Part shown: piece after piece, positions 11,320 to 23,639 of the stretch
Numbering within the stretch: position 1 is the first letter of the stretch
How the letters are laid out: the number at the start of each line of letters is the position of its first letter
NCBI GenBank assembly: GCA_947650285.1
Contig: CANTFL010001426.1
Location: 248,001-312,000 of the forward strand
DNA length: 64,000 bases
Source of the DNA: Hyaloperonospora brassicae
Lineage: Eukaryota; Oomycota; Peronosporomycetes; Peronosporales; Peronosporaceae
Direction of reading: 5' to 3'
Notes under the pieces: model-generated
What the model saw: the letters and a program-made list of their open reading frames with translations, nothing else
Database searches by the model: none
What the model was told of the DNA's origin: nothing
Program-made: the position numbers and the translations under genes

Positions 11320-11640
11320 CATCAAACCAATTGATTTGATTAATGAGCAAGGCAACATCACGATCGGTATTGTAGATTTGGCGCAACACTTCTTGTAGAG
11401 AGCACTCAGTCTAGTCTAATTAGTCCCAAAGTACTAAAAAATGGTGTGTGAACGAAATCGTGGAAAATTGAGTTTGCATTGCGGCACGCATTGAATGAAC
11501 AAGAATACGTCTGTGTTCTATACACCGACGAAGAATTTGAACCACAGTCATCGTGATCTTAGTCTAACGCATCGGAGGCAGGAACAGTGTCGCGATGAAG
11601 GCATCGCGACATTGCAAAATACATTGACGATGACGCTTCT
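11320..11640 (+). repeat. Dispersed repeat, copy 1 (inverted partner at 20640-20960)
   Basis: About 320 bp shared with the reverse complement of 20640-20960. The shared part begins ATTGATTTG/AAGGCAACATC and ends near ATACATTGACGATGA. One frame reads EFALRHALNEQEYVCVLYTD without a stop, and another reads TKNLNHSHRDLSL. Both frames are kept in both copies, so the coding frame cannot be decided. It contains the hairpin at 11589-11610. Probably a fragment of a retroelement, family unknown. Confidence 0.7.
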
Positions 11641-11849
11641 AGCTTATGCCTTAAAGAACTATGTACTTCTTTTTTCGTCGTAATCGTGTTCGTAATTTCA
11701 GCTTTGGTTCGAAAATATTATCCATTTTCTCGTTAATATTAGGTTTGCTTCGATTGGAATAGTACATTAAATGTTCCTCACAATTCTCCAACACAATCTG
11801 AAATATTTCCAGTGACTCAAATACAAACTCACTGATTGATATAAATATA

Positions 11850-11965
11850 AGGATGATACAAATCAATCGCTTCTCGACTCACGCAATGGGTGGTGATTAG
11901 ACATCAGAATGCATGTTCGTGGATGTTTTCAAATAAGTATAACTAAATAAAAAGAAGATCAAATA
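11850..11965 (+). repeat. Family-1-like LTR fragment
   Basis: ACGCAATGGGTGGTGATTAGAC followed by an AAGTATAACTAA stretch resembles the middle of the family-1 LTR (compare 2800-2870). It also holds a perfect 8-bp hairpin AAGATCAA/TTGATCTT near 11955. A similar trace occurs at about 21135-21175. Fragmentary. Confidence 0.45.
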
Positions 11966-14900
11966 AGACTTGATCTTAATCTACAGCTTCACTATAACCA
12001 TTACTAAGTAGTACCCCTAAGTAGTACAAATTTTTTTGTAGTGTACGTGAGGTGTAAGGGCACTGGCATCCTATAGATTTAGTCAGAATTTGCGTCGTAC
12101 AATTTACCCGTGCATGACTATCGAATCCTTATCATATAAAAAAGTGATTCGCGCATACCAATGTCGGCAATCGCTAAGGTAAGCCGCATGAACCATGACA
12201 GCCGTAAAAGCATTTTACATCAACTAGTTATTGCGAGTAAATTATACATAACATTGATCTATTACAGATTGATGTAGCAACCACAATTTTAATAAATATA
12301 AGTTTATGGTTAGCCCTCATTTTACAGTCCCTGATAATATATACATATATTTGCTATATAATTATACCTTTCTTATCTTGTATTTACAGTCGGTAATTCA
12401 AATGCAGAGGAACTAACAAATATTTTTGCTTTTTTACCGATTCTCACTCCCTTAAATCAGCTGACTTAAATTACAACGTGTTTTTATTAGATGTAATTGC
12501 TTGCTTATTTGATCGATAAAATAAACCCATTCACTTATATTTATAAACTTTTGTCATAAAACCCGCTATGTCACACTAACATATGCATACATCCGCTAGG
12601 CTTATAAAATCCAACCTTTGGATTGCAATTAAACCGACTTGATGGTTGAGCCGTCGTTTAAAAAATAAACGAGCAGAAAATTTTAACTATCTCAATAGGG
12701 TTGATGCGTCAATCGGACATCTAACTTAACATTTCAAATCTTACACGCTCATACATTTCCGCTTATCATTATACATCATATATTACAAGCAAATATAATG
12801 TCAATATATGAGCACACAGATCCAAAGCAGCTACGTGGCCTCCATAATATTGTGTGTTGGCTACTTTATTGACTCTAACATTATATACCGTAACGCGCTA
12901 GAAAATGCGCATCAATTGAATTTATGTTACATGTTTCTGCCTACATATCGGAACGGATGAACCGCAATAATGCGCTACAACTAAAACAATTATCAATTAT
13001 CGATCAAATTTCATTATCTGTGGATCCTTCTTTGGCAACGTGTTCTTCTAGAGACGATTACGATCGGTTCGTACCAGATTAAAAATGTTTAGCGACCTCA
13101 TTTAACATAAATTCTGCTGCTGATGGAAACTGGCTTATGTGTTAGGTCGACAAGTAACACGTGTCGATCATGTCGTATGGTTGTCACGTCGGTAATTCCC
13201 CATCTTCATGAACTCTTTTTTAAACAGCGAATACGTCAAAAAGCTTGTCAGAGGGATGCTATTGCTATTATGATCCTTTCACCTTCACTCGAATGCAACT
13301 TCCACGATGGTTATCTTCCTGGCACATAATTTAAACGATATTTCTGTGTCCCATTGCGATACTATATGCTGTCGATATCGAAAACTCTATATTGATTTAT
13401 GGTTCGTCAAAATTAATATATAGATATATAAAATAGTATTTGAGCAAACGATGCCTAAATAATCTTGAGGGCTTCACCTTCTCAGATGTGTAATGGAGTC
13501 GTCACAAGCTTTCTCAGTGTCTACGCTTCTCATCGCGCGTAATGTTTTAAATGATCTTAGTTGAATTGGACGGTTATTTACTTCAAACTTGCTCAATACA
13601 AATGATGCTTTGCTCTGTCCACTTATATAATTTTAAATTTTAGCAAACGATCACTTCATTCCACCTACAACTTTCTAACGCAAGCAATTTTTGTTGTTCT
13701 TCAAACCGCAAAAATATCAATTTTCTCGATGAAATAGTGATATGCTTACGCCATATTTATTGAAGTTTAACAAGAATCCAGGTCCCTGCTTAATTGGCTT
13801 AATATTTCAGCAAAATAAATTGTTGTTTTTTGTTTTACTTCTTCCTAACAACGTAAAATTGAATTTAAATAACGTAACGTACACGCTGTGCGAACCATAT
13901 GGCTTTCGTGAATGAATTCCTATAAACAATTGTGCGGATAAAATTAACTGGGTGTACAATTTTGTCCCTATCTAGTGAGGCCGATCGCCAAATTCCAGAT
14001 ATCATTTGACATCTACTGCTTTTTACGCATATACGCAAAGATTACCATGCCCCTTCAGCTTCTTTATATAAAACTGAATTTGGCTTTGTCACGTCCAGTG
14101 AACTTCTACAAATTCGAGATGGCTGACAAAATATGGCCCAGATCATGATTTTAGGATTTGGCGTTGCTACAATGGTTTACATCAGTTCTCCTTAGGCTAT
14201 CTCAATTTGTATATAATCTCGCTTCGAAATTAGTAATTGACATTGACGCGATATATCTGATTCCATTCACATATTTAACATTTTTGGTTCTAGATAATTT
14301 GTAAAGTTTTTTAAATGACTAGCGGCTGACGGATTTAAGTTTGTTTGTATATCGTAATAACAGCCATATTACATTAATACAACTGTCTTGAGCCGGCCGG
14401 GTTTCTCATTGTACCATTGCAGGTTGATTGAATCGCTATCATAGCCTATTACATTTTTTATGCGAAACTTTACATTGATCAGCTCGAGCAACATCCATTT
14501 AAGGTCAATCTACTCGTCAAAATATTTATTAGATTCGGTTGACGAGTATTGTTTTGCTTAGTATACATCCTTGTGATATGTATAAGTGATTGGAAAAAAT
14601 AACCATCCTCAATTCTGTTTCTTGTCAGCAAACAGAAATACTTTATGAGCGACCGTTCTCCGTAAACACTTTATGTGATGGAACTCCAGCAATTTGTTGC
14701 AAAAAATCTATAGCATTATTCTTCAATGTTTGTATGGCGACATAACGCGTCTGGTTGATTTGCAATCCTCCGGAACTGTGCAAAGCTTTTATCTTTTCCT
14801 GCCGCATTCTGATGTGCACCACGTTCAAATTCATAGGACCGATGTTTTAATAAAAACCCATTTTTATTGTTTTGCAATGATAAACAATATTTATGATCCA

Positions 14901-15200
14901 ATTACGAGCTGTGTGTTTCAGAGTTACAATAAGCCCCTTTCTTTTCGTGATTATCTCGAATAAGTCTAGACTCTATATAATTCACTATGCAGAGTTTCAA
15001 ACTGCTCTATCGAACTGTAGTGAGATTTGTAAACATTGGTAGTTTGAATATACCCAAAACCCTTTATTCAGTAGAAAAAGCTTCTTTGCGCGGTATGCGA
15101 CGCCAATTTATAGGGCTGCAAGATGGTATAGTCTTTTCGATTTCATATTGAGATGGTAATCTCCTAATATAAAATACATGTCATTAGAAACCATACCACC
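11966..15200. other. Very AT-rich stretch without recognisable genes
   Basis: More than 3 kb with only short ORFs, none with a recognisable motif. Base composition is far more AT-rich than the element-derived DNA on either side. Probably old intergenic DNA or fully decayed transposons. Confidence 0.5.
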
Positions 15201-15204
15201 AAAT

Positions 15205-15228
15205 CTCCGACCTCCGACACGCTCCGAC
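15205..15228. promoter_or_regulatory. Triple CTCCGAC motif downstream of the Crypton
   Basis: CTCCGAC occurs at 15205-15211, 15212-15218 and 15222-15228. The same 7-mer, in either orientation, recurs five times on the other side of the Crypton (17969-18228). No function is established. Confidence 0.4.
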
Positions 15229-15878
15229 CGGAACAAAGCCAGTACGAAATTGTGTAATGGTGTGAAATTTTGTGTGCATTTTTGTGCTAGCAATGATAAG
15301 TGGACAGGGGGCTTAAAATATAATTGATTGAGGCAATTTGATTTTCCTTGTGTGTGTGTTCGAAAGTTGAATATTACGTGCTGATCTGCTTCACTACATC
15401 GTGAGTTGTGCCAACGTGTCAATTTACCACGACACGTGGACTGTGAACGAGTTGTAAATGATAGGGCTTCAATGTATATGCACGTGCACCCGTGTCCATT
15501 GTACTTATACGCGCGTTATGAACTGCGCATTGATCGTTATGTTGTATTCAATGACAGGTAAGCAGCTACATGGTGGACTACATGCCGCCCGTGTGCTACC
15601 CGGATGACATGTTCCCGGTGCGTAAATGGTGTACATCGTGATACGATATTGTCATGTCCAAGAACATTTTGAGCGACCTGACCTCGACGATAAAGGGTAA
15701 GATGGATTGTTGTACTATGATGTATATACGCTGTATCATGAGAGTAAGGACGAGCTAAAGTGTCTCGCCGATCTTGTTAATATGTACTTGTTGTATTTCT
15801 CCTTCTTTAGTGCGGAATCACTTAGCATGTATACAATGGCGTGAAGACCATCATCTATGGGTACTGCGGGTTGACTAT

Positions 15879-17907
15879 CTATCCGACGATGTTTGTAGTA
15901 TGCGCAGGTGCTGGATCTACAATGCGCCCGGTGGCTTGAAGTTGTCTGTATCGTTGAATGTGTTTGCTTAGATGACCAGCTTTGTGTAGCTTGCGCATGG
16001 ACTTGAGGAAGTTTTGTGCTCCGCGGGCCTTGATGTTGTGGTCGCCAAATAACGAAAGTAACTGCATTTCAGCGACATCGCCTAATTCCAACACATCGTC
16101 TCGATACTGCGGAGACTTCTCATCAAGCACGAAGCCATCAGCAAGAAACAGTTTCATGAATGCAACGAGAATTTTGGCGGTGGATTTCGTGTGCTTGCTC
16201 GAGCTATCAAACGAATCCCAGAGGCGGGGTTCCTGGGTATACCAACAAAACCAGACGTCCTTCAGGTTTGTCGACGAGCTCGTTCGGCGACATTTGGCTG
16301 GTGGTTCTTTGTCTTTACCCTCACTTCTTTCATGTGAAGATTTTAGTTTGAGCTTTGTTATAGACCTCAGCTTCAATCATCGAGACGCATAATTCGAGCT
16401 TTTGGTTGGCCTTGACTAACTGTTCAATCAATGAAGCTTGACGAAGATATATTGGATGCTTTGTGATGTCAATCGTGCTGTCTGAAGCCTTGATGGGATT
16501 CGGTGGCACATTTGTCTTCGTGTAGCAGGTAAGATGTGAATACCAAGCTAGAAATTTGCTGACGGAGTAACCTTGCTGGATTACATATGCTTCCAAACGT
16601 GTGACTACAAGTCCGTCTCTCTTTAGATGCTTTAACGATGGATAATAAATCAGCAAGTAGGTGATAAGTGTTTCAATCACTCTTTCGCTCACGTTGTATA
16701 GTGTAGTCTTGAGCCCTTGAGATGCATTGAAGAGCGCTGTCGCAACAGTTTGTATTTTTGTCTGCGTACCGGAGTCGAAGATATCAAGTGATAGGATGGA
16801 TACGTCGGTATCGAGGTGTCGCCCACTCAAGACCCGGGCAACCTTATGGTATTCGGAAGCCGTATTAAAAACGTACGCGAAGGCTTTTTTTGTCGCTGTC
16901 ATATTCCAGGCGCCTCGGTCGAAGATCCACTGTACACACAATCCAGCCCCATTTGCATGCTGCGCCCCTCCGCGCCGAAAAGAGTGAGATGTCAAGCGCT
17001 CGAATACTCCATCTTTTACAGCGACCCGATCAAGAACACGGTGGACGTAGCTGTGTACACCAGGAGCATTATCTGTGATGTTCTCTTTCTTAACAGCGGT
17101 GGATAATATTTTTATGTGAAGACACCACAGCCTCTGGATGATCGAGCAAATCGATGAGCGGATTTGCTGGAGCTACTATGGACTGTGAGATAGCCATCTG
17201 CTCAGGAAGTTGACTCAGCACGGATATAGTTGGCGATGAGTGGGTCACGAGGGCGAGAGCTATGGCAAGCAGAGGACATGTGGTGAAGTCTTCGTCCGGG
17301 AAAAGTGAAAGACCTTGCTCTTCAGAGGTTTTAATTCGGATAAATCGGACGAAGAATTTGTCGCCCGAGCCGATAGACAGGTTTGCCTTCCGCAGCATTG
17401 TAAGGTCCGATGCACGCCCAAAGAGGTACCAAAGCAAACAAAACAGCGCCGCATCTTGGTAGTCAGCACTAGTAACCGCAGTTGAATACAAGTATTCCAT
17501 CATTTTCTTGAGAGCAGACTTTGTGCATGCTGGGGCCTTGTTTACAAACGACCCTGACTCACGCTTCATGCAATGGCGTTCGAGTGTCTGTCCTTTCTTA
17601 AGCAAATTCTTTTCAACCACTGCTCGATGCTGTGGGAACTGGTCCAGCAGCCAATTCTTGGCTTGTCGAAAGTACTGCATGACCGAGTGTCGAGCTAAGA
17701 GCTGTCCCTTTCGGCTTTCCTTGAACGCGAGATACATACCAAACTTGTCCATCACAGCTTCTAAGGCGAGAGGTGCCCTTTCGCGCTGCATGCACTGTTG
17801 AAGGTACTCCCAAGTAACCTCCTCCTGCTCGAGGAACTTTAAAATGAGCGCGCTGCGTTCTCACGGGCACGCTTTGTGTTAGCAGGTGCTAGGTCGGTCA
17901 GACCCAT
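15879..17907 (-). pseudogene. Crypton-type tyrosine recombinase (three single-base frameshifts)
   Basis: Reads from an ATG at 17907 (MGLTDLAPANTKRAREN) to a stop at 15879, about 675 codons. The catalytic domain has the first Arg box FGRASDLTML with RIKTSEEQG downstream, then the H-x-x-R box TSHSFRRGG, then WIFDRGAWN and AFAYVFNT with the nucleophile Tyr candidate. The C-terminal 160 residues (DVWFCWYTQE onward) look like the GCR1_C-type DNA-binding domain known in Cryptons. Frameshifts lie near 17838 (T/A run), near 17103 (five-A run) and between 16330 and 16376. Otherwise the frame is clean, so this is a recent inactivation or sequencing error. Such enzymes cut and rejoin DNA through a Tyr intermediate to move the element. 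Confidence 0.88.
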
Positions 17908-17968
17908 CCTCGGTGGAGATGTTAAAGCTTGGATGTTGTTTGTAAAATATGCAATTGAGTTACCTTTT

Positions 17969-18228
17969 GTCGGAGATGTCGGAGTTTGAGTGTTATTTAT
18001 CAAATATGCGAATAAATTGGTGTTTGTATATTGATAACCATAACAGCACTGTTCTCTCCGACCTGATACGTCGGAGAGGTAGCTGACAAAGCTGTACTTG
18101 TATATCTTCTCTCTGATTGGATATAATTATGCCTTCGTGCAATTTGACTCCTTAAAAAAGAGTTTTATATCACTAGGCTCACACTATTGGTCAATATACT
18201 CAATATGTTATTTTAAGTGCGGTCGGAG
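17969..18228. promoter_or_regulatory. GTCGGAG/CTCCGAC motif cluster upstream of the Crypton
   Basis: GTCGGAG is at 17969, 17978, 18070 and 18222, and CTCCGAC at 18056. The pair at 18054-18062 and 18070-18078 forms a 9-bp hairpin, CTCTCCGAC/GTCGGAGAG. The sites at 17978 and 18222 share a longer context ending TGTTATTTATC. Candidate promoter or recombinase-binding region. Confidence 0.4.
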
Positions 18229-20639
18229 GTATAATGTTATTTATCCATATCACCCCTATAAGATTTATAAGAAGCTTATTTATAAAAGTATGTGGTATAA
18301 TCACTTACTTAAAACTTATATTTGCAAATTTGATCTTGATTAATGCATCTTTCGGCTGGCTATACTAACCGATTTAACAAGGAGATTGAATGACATCCAT
18401 CAATTTAGTCGAGACGTATAATCTATTGTTTTCCAGTTATTTACACGCGCTATAGTTAGCTAACGATGAGATACATAAATTTATTTTAAACTTGTTTTCT
18501 CCACCTTGTGTACATACCATCGGGGATTTAAGGCATGATTTGGGCGATTATGGACCGCAGTCGATTATTTTCGTGTCATACAAAGTGACGGAACCGAGAT
18601 TGAAAACGTATGTTCCCTTTCCAGTGTTTTCAAAGCCTAATTTAGTCGAAAGACTAAAATTATTGAGCAGTAACTCCCTGATAATTTTTTGAAAAGTAAA
18701 TCGATTATATTACGAATAATCGTTCTGTATCGATATATGAATGTGTACTACTAAGTTTCATATGCGTCCAACGTAACGTATAAACATATTTATTTACTGC
18801 AAGCATTCCATTTATTTAAATATATATTGATTCAATTAGAAGTATGTCGAACCTTACTGTTTTAATATTATTGATTTATCTATATAGATAAACAAAAATT
18901 AAAAAATATGTTTATATATCCCAAAATATTATAAAATTTCCTATTTTGTTCCTCATTAGCGAAATATAGAGTTATAAAAGGGTAGATGAAGATAATTCAT
19001 TACAGCTGGTGAAATTTGATGGGCAAAATGTCGAAATATCATATGGTTGATCTTCCGTACGGACCTGTGACATTCGATATGGTCAAGGTCATAAAAATCA
19101 GCATCAAAGATTATAAAGCTTAGAAAATTGGTTACGTATTAAATTGACGTATGTTTAGGCTAGCTTAGGTTAACTGTTCTATGACCACGCCTAGCAATAG
19201 TCCGGGTTTAACTAACACGTGCGTTCGATAAGCAAAGATTAATCTTCCATACTGTGTAGTGCACGCTAACTTTATATTGCAATTCGCAGATACATTTTCG
19301 CATCGAAGCGGATCGCAATTATATACCTTAGGTCGATATAGGGTCAACGATCACTCACTATAATGATCATCACTAAATAAGACGCAGTATGTGTCGTCCA
19401 TCTAAAATACATGTTTCACAGTATTTGTCAGCCGTTGCTTTGCCATCGCGCTTCCGTGACGTGATGTACCACGGGTGGCGTCAGCATACTTAAGTCATCG
19501 TGAGAGTTGCGATTTATGCGTGTCTTTATATGCTTGCCTAATGCGATCTTACATACCAGTAATCGTACCGGGTCGAGGTCCTTTTCGGACTCTTATACTT
19601 GTAAATATGCAGTATCTATACCAAAAGCGGTTCGATCAAGATTGAGTCTTAAATCGCCACTTCCAAGATCTTCGTTACCTTCGTAGCAGTCTTGGGAAAC
19701 TTAAACGCGCCAGATTTTGGCCCGGTTTCGTTACGTATCATATTTAAATAATATTTAATTCATTTTCGTCCAAATTTAGTTAATGAAACAGGCGTTGAAT
19801 CTTATCGATAAAATTGGCTGGTATTCTTTATACATTACTCTGATTCGCTTTAATATTGTATGTACCTGCTTGCTCCACAGATTTTTTGTGAATACTTCAA
19901 AGACGCCTGTGGTCTCTATCGCGCTAAAAAACCCACGCAAAAGACCAAATATTTAGAATGACAATTTCCGAAAGGTACTGGAAGCAATAGAGATGTTCAA
20001 GTATTCGTTAAAATCGACGAATACATTATTCTATAGATCGTGATACTTGATACATACCAGCGCAAAAGGTTTTCACACTTTTTGTATCATCCTCTTACTA
20101 TAAAAATTTCAGAATTTATGACCCAGGATCTATGTCAATAGCATATTTGATTATTATATCTTCAACGATATACAAACAACCTGATTATTAGTCCACACTT
20201 ATGTAAATGATAAAGAAGGTTTCGACGTGGCGGTAGAATCTATCGTTTACGATTAATAACGTAGAATTTTTACATGGAATAACGCCTGTGTAGGCAATCT
20301 CTTAATCACAATACAGCACGTATGTATTAATTTTAATTTAGCTATTAGCGTTCTGCCGATAAGTTGCAGCAACGAGGAAGTAGATTGAGTTATAAATTAC
20401 TTGTCCCAGCATCGACAACTTACTTAGCGTAATTGAACTAAACACGGGTAGGATTGACTTCCGAAGGCAATGGTATCACTTTGTTTTAGCATGTACAGAA
20501 CCGCTACGGATGCGTTAGCTATTTCCATCGATAATGCTACTCTGCATTCCATTATTCCTTATACGCATGTAACTCATATCATAGAGCTAGTTCTCCTTCA
20601 TTTAATATAAATTGTATGCATTTATAAAAGACGCCCGCT
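18229..20639. other. AT-rich stretch, nothing recognisable
   Basis: Short ORFs only, and no motif, RNA gene or repeat identified by eye. Confidence 0.5.
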
Positions 20640-20960
20640 ACAAGCATCATCGTCAATGTATTATGCAATGTCGCGATGAAGGCATCACGACACTGTTCCT
20701 GCCTTTGATGCAATAGACTAAGATCACGATGGCTGTGGTTCAAATTCTTCGTCGGTGTATAGAACACAGACGTATTCTTGTTCATTCAATGCGTGCCGCA
20801 ATGCAAACTCAAATTTCCACGATTTCGTTTACACGCCGTTTTTAATACTTAACGACTGTTCAGACTAGACTGCGTGCTCTCTACAAGAAACGTTGCGCCA
20901 AATCAACAATATTGATCGGGATGTTGCCTTATTCATGGAGCAAATCAATCGATTTTAATG
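20640..20960 (-). repeat. Dispersed repeat, copy 2
   Basis: Inverted partner of 11320-11640 and similar throughout. The shared hairpin (20670-20691) carries its 4-base loop in the opposite orientation relative to the flanks. After the shared part the two copies diverge completely. Confidence 0.7.
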
Positions 20961-22380
20961 CTTATCGTGCTGTCGTAAGGTCTGCCGAGTATTGTAGCAC
21001 ATCAATTATTATCTACCGTTTATTTAACGGGATGAGCTCTATACATGTCATAAACATTAATTATTATTCATGTGAATATCATATTAGATATACATATTCA
21101 TCAACATTACCGAATCAGGACAAATAAAATATCTAGAATAAGCCACTAGACGCCCGCAATTGGATGATGAGCTGGAAAGGGACATATGATTCTAAAGTTT
21201 AATGTACCTTAAGAAAGACGTTAAAGGTTGTTTCACAAGAGGTTTACTATATTAGCTTTAGATCATTTATTCTCCTCCTTATCCATGCATCCTTTATCAA
21301 CGCTGTCCCTCGCGATTCTCCATCGCTCATGTGTACGTGACGTCCGATATCACGCACCATTGTCTATAAATACATACAAAAGCTTACCAGTAAATGGTAA
21401 AAGCGAGCCTTCTTACTCTATCACCCAGATTCATCCTCGGAGTTCGGGGTTGCGTTCTAGATAGAAATAAAGGCATGCGAGATCTCTGAATTGACCGTAT
21501 CGTATACCCGAAGCACTTTTAATCCCTCAATTTCGTCCACTGGAATTTTTACAAAAACTTGCCACGCACAATATTTATAAGTTCTCCATAGTGAGCTGCG
21601 TGGTGTGGAAGATTCGTCAGCGGGTCTGACGCGTGGCCTGATACTGGGTGCTACCAGCAGCTGAGTAAACACTTAACTTACTTTGTAGACGCTACTACAA
21701 CTAGAGGGCCATCCAGCTGGTCCATATGTGATTTGTGCTATGCTGGTCACGTTATCTTAATATCACAATTTAAAAGGATCTCATTTCGAGAAGAATTACC
21801 CCTATCGCATTAGACAATCCTCCGAATGTACAGAGAAGTACGATTTTTTCGAGGCAGAACATCGTTGAAAACGTTTCAGCTTTTCGGACGACTATCTATA
21901 GGGATTGTCGAGCAATGTGGTCATGTTTTGGGGTTTCCGGCATGCAAAATGTCTCAGCAAAGCTGTTAAATGTACCCAAATCATGCAGCGCGCAGAGTCA
22001 AAGCATCATGCAGGCGACGAAACGTCTGGTGACGATTGGAGGTTATGCGTTGTGCATAATATTGACTTAAGGAGTGTGTGTATGATGGTATGTGGACTAG
22101 GCGATCAAGTTGTCCCCACAGAATGACGCGGACCATATTCTGTCCAATTGAGATTGTGCAATCTGGTGGAACAAATAATTTTTGTTTGTGGTAATGCCTC
22201 TGCCACAACCGTTACCGCTAAGGCTTGTGTTCATCATCATAAACGCGGGGACATAAAATCGCTATTCGTTGGCCCAACTTGACCCACCAGAAAAGTCCCA
22301 TTCTAATACCGGAAAAAAGATCAGTAAACAGCGACCACGCAAATCTTCATTATTGTAAAACTTACAATTCTTCGACATTT
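20961..22380. other. Stretch without recognisable genes
   Basis: A short trace resembling the family-1 LTR lies near 21135-21175. Otherwise only short ORFs of no recognisable family. Confidence 0.4.
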
Positions 22381-23198
22381 CTAGGGCTACTGCGTCGTTC
22401 TATGAGCTGTTAGAGGCATCTGAAGTCGCCAATTCGCTTTGGTGATATTGATCGCTATGTAGGGGGAATTTGGCTAGCCCAACTTTAGAGAGGAAAGCTG
22501 TTACGCTTCGGTCGATACAGCGTCTGAGCGTTATTCGGAAGGGAAACCAAATACGGCGGATATCTCGCCAAGTTATGAATTGTGTACTTTCCGTTATCAC
22601 GTGAATATCCACTGTCGCGTCACGTTTATAGAGAAGGCAAATGCCTTCATCAAGGCGTCGGCGTGAGATCTCCTTTTTAACTGGAATGCGTCGCGGCCTC
22701 CGTCGGCGCAGCCCGGCTCATATGTGTACAACGCGCGTAAGCGCCGGATGCGCGCCAAAGTGGACAGATATCCCACTGACCGTAGACGAGGCGATGTCAC
22801 ATGAAGACATCGGCGTCACAAGTTGCGCTTCGCATTTCATGCCTGCATCATAATGAGCTAGCAATGCATTGTCACGATCGAGCAACCAGTCATAATATTT
22901 GTGCACAGTCGTCAAATACACAATCAGTGACCCAGTCTCAAACGCCTGATGTACGTTTGCTAGAATTTTTACATAAGAGCGATTATACGCGACCATATAT
23001 GCCGACGTTTCACCATAAATTGGGTTGCCATGTCACACGTAGGCAAAAATAGGCAATACTACTCTGAAAAGTCGTCCAAGACAGTATATGGCCAAGATAT
23101 TGCTTTCTCCGTACAAATTCAGCTCCTTTCACGATATATGCCTGGTAGCGACAATCCGTCAGCAACGCCATATCTTTTAGCAAAGATTGCACCATCCA
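22381..23198 (-). pseudogene. Decayed coding relic, probably the 3' end of the LINE at 25690-30795
   Basis: Minus-strand blocks at 23010-23195, 22718-22996, 22597-22800 and 22400-22612 follow each other in coding style (LTDCRYQAYIVKGAEFVRR, AYNRSYVKILANVHQAFE, YLTTVHKYYDWLLDRDN). No domain is certain. The left copy of the TCGTT target duplication ends this relic at 23203 and the right copy ends the LINE relic at 30791-30795. Before the family-1 insertion and the inversion the two were therefore adjacent and on the same strand. It may thus be the LINE C-terminus, or another relic next to it. Confidence 0.45.
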
Positions 23199-23203
23199 TC
23201 GTT
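23199..23203. other. Target-site duplication TCGTT, left copy
   Basis: TCGTT sits directly before the LTR start. The reverse complement AACGA is at 30791-30795, directly outside the inverted partner LTR. A matching 5-bp duplication links these two LTRs to one insertion event. Confidence 0.75.
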
Positions 23204-23595
23204 TGTAACGGGGCAGCCCGTTACATGGAAATTGTCATTTGAGAGATAATGACAATAAAGAATATGAAGTTGAATATTCTTTTTACAATATCACCAATGG
23301 TGGTGATATTGATGGGTCGACCAAAGAGTCTGTTCGCTGGTCGATATCTTGACGATATCAACCCACCAATCAACGCAAGACGCGCGCAATGAGTGGTGAC
23401 GAGACGTCACCATACACTCAGTTATATTAGCATAATTAAGTTAAGTCAAACAGAGAGACAGTGGTTAAAGACTTAATTATATTAATTAAACAGTTCTGCT
23501 TTTACCTTATCTACGCTTCCTCGCTTGCCTCGTGTACATCTGTCGGGGCACCGAAAATTTTGGGTTAAGTTTACGCAAGGGTGTGCCCCTTTACA
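23204..23595 (+). repeat. Family-1 5' LTR (element D/B)
   Basis: 392 bp, starting TGTAACGGGG and ending CCCCTTTACA. About 9% different by eye from its partner at 30796-31186. Within it, perfect hairpins follow one another, for example TGTAACGGG/CCCGTTACA at the start, AGAATAT/ATATTCT, AATATCACC/GGTGATATT and GGTGACG/CGTCACC. Confidence 0.93.
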
Positions 23596-23597
23596 CC

Positions 23598-23605
23598 TGG
23601 TAGCC
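23598..23605 (+). other. Primer-binding site of element D/B
   Basis: TGGTAGCC begins two bases after the LTR end and would pair with a tRNA ending GGCTACCA. The cognate tRNA was not identified. It differs from the family-2 site. Confidence 0.5.
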
Positions 23606-23639
23606 TTTTGTAGTCCTTCCAAGGACCACAACATCCAAC

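Noticed and set aside
12000..15100. Possible centromere or origin in the AT-rich stretch
   Set aside because: AT richness alone is no evidence; no satellite or motif array was found.
15879..17907. Phage or integron integrase
   Set aside because: Same catalytic chemistry, but the domain order (recombinase followed by a GCR1_C-like tail) and setting fit a Crypton.
22597..22996. Basic and Cys/His-containing ORFs as a host gene
   Set aside because: Coding-style text is on the minus strand in broken blocks, and its adjacency to the LINE before the inversion suggests a transposon relic.
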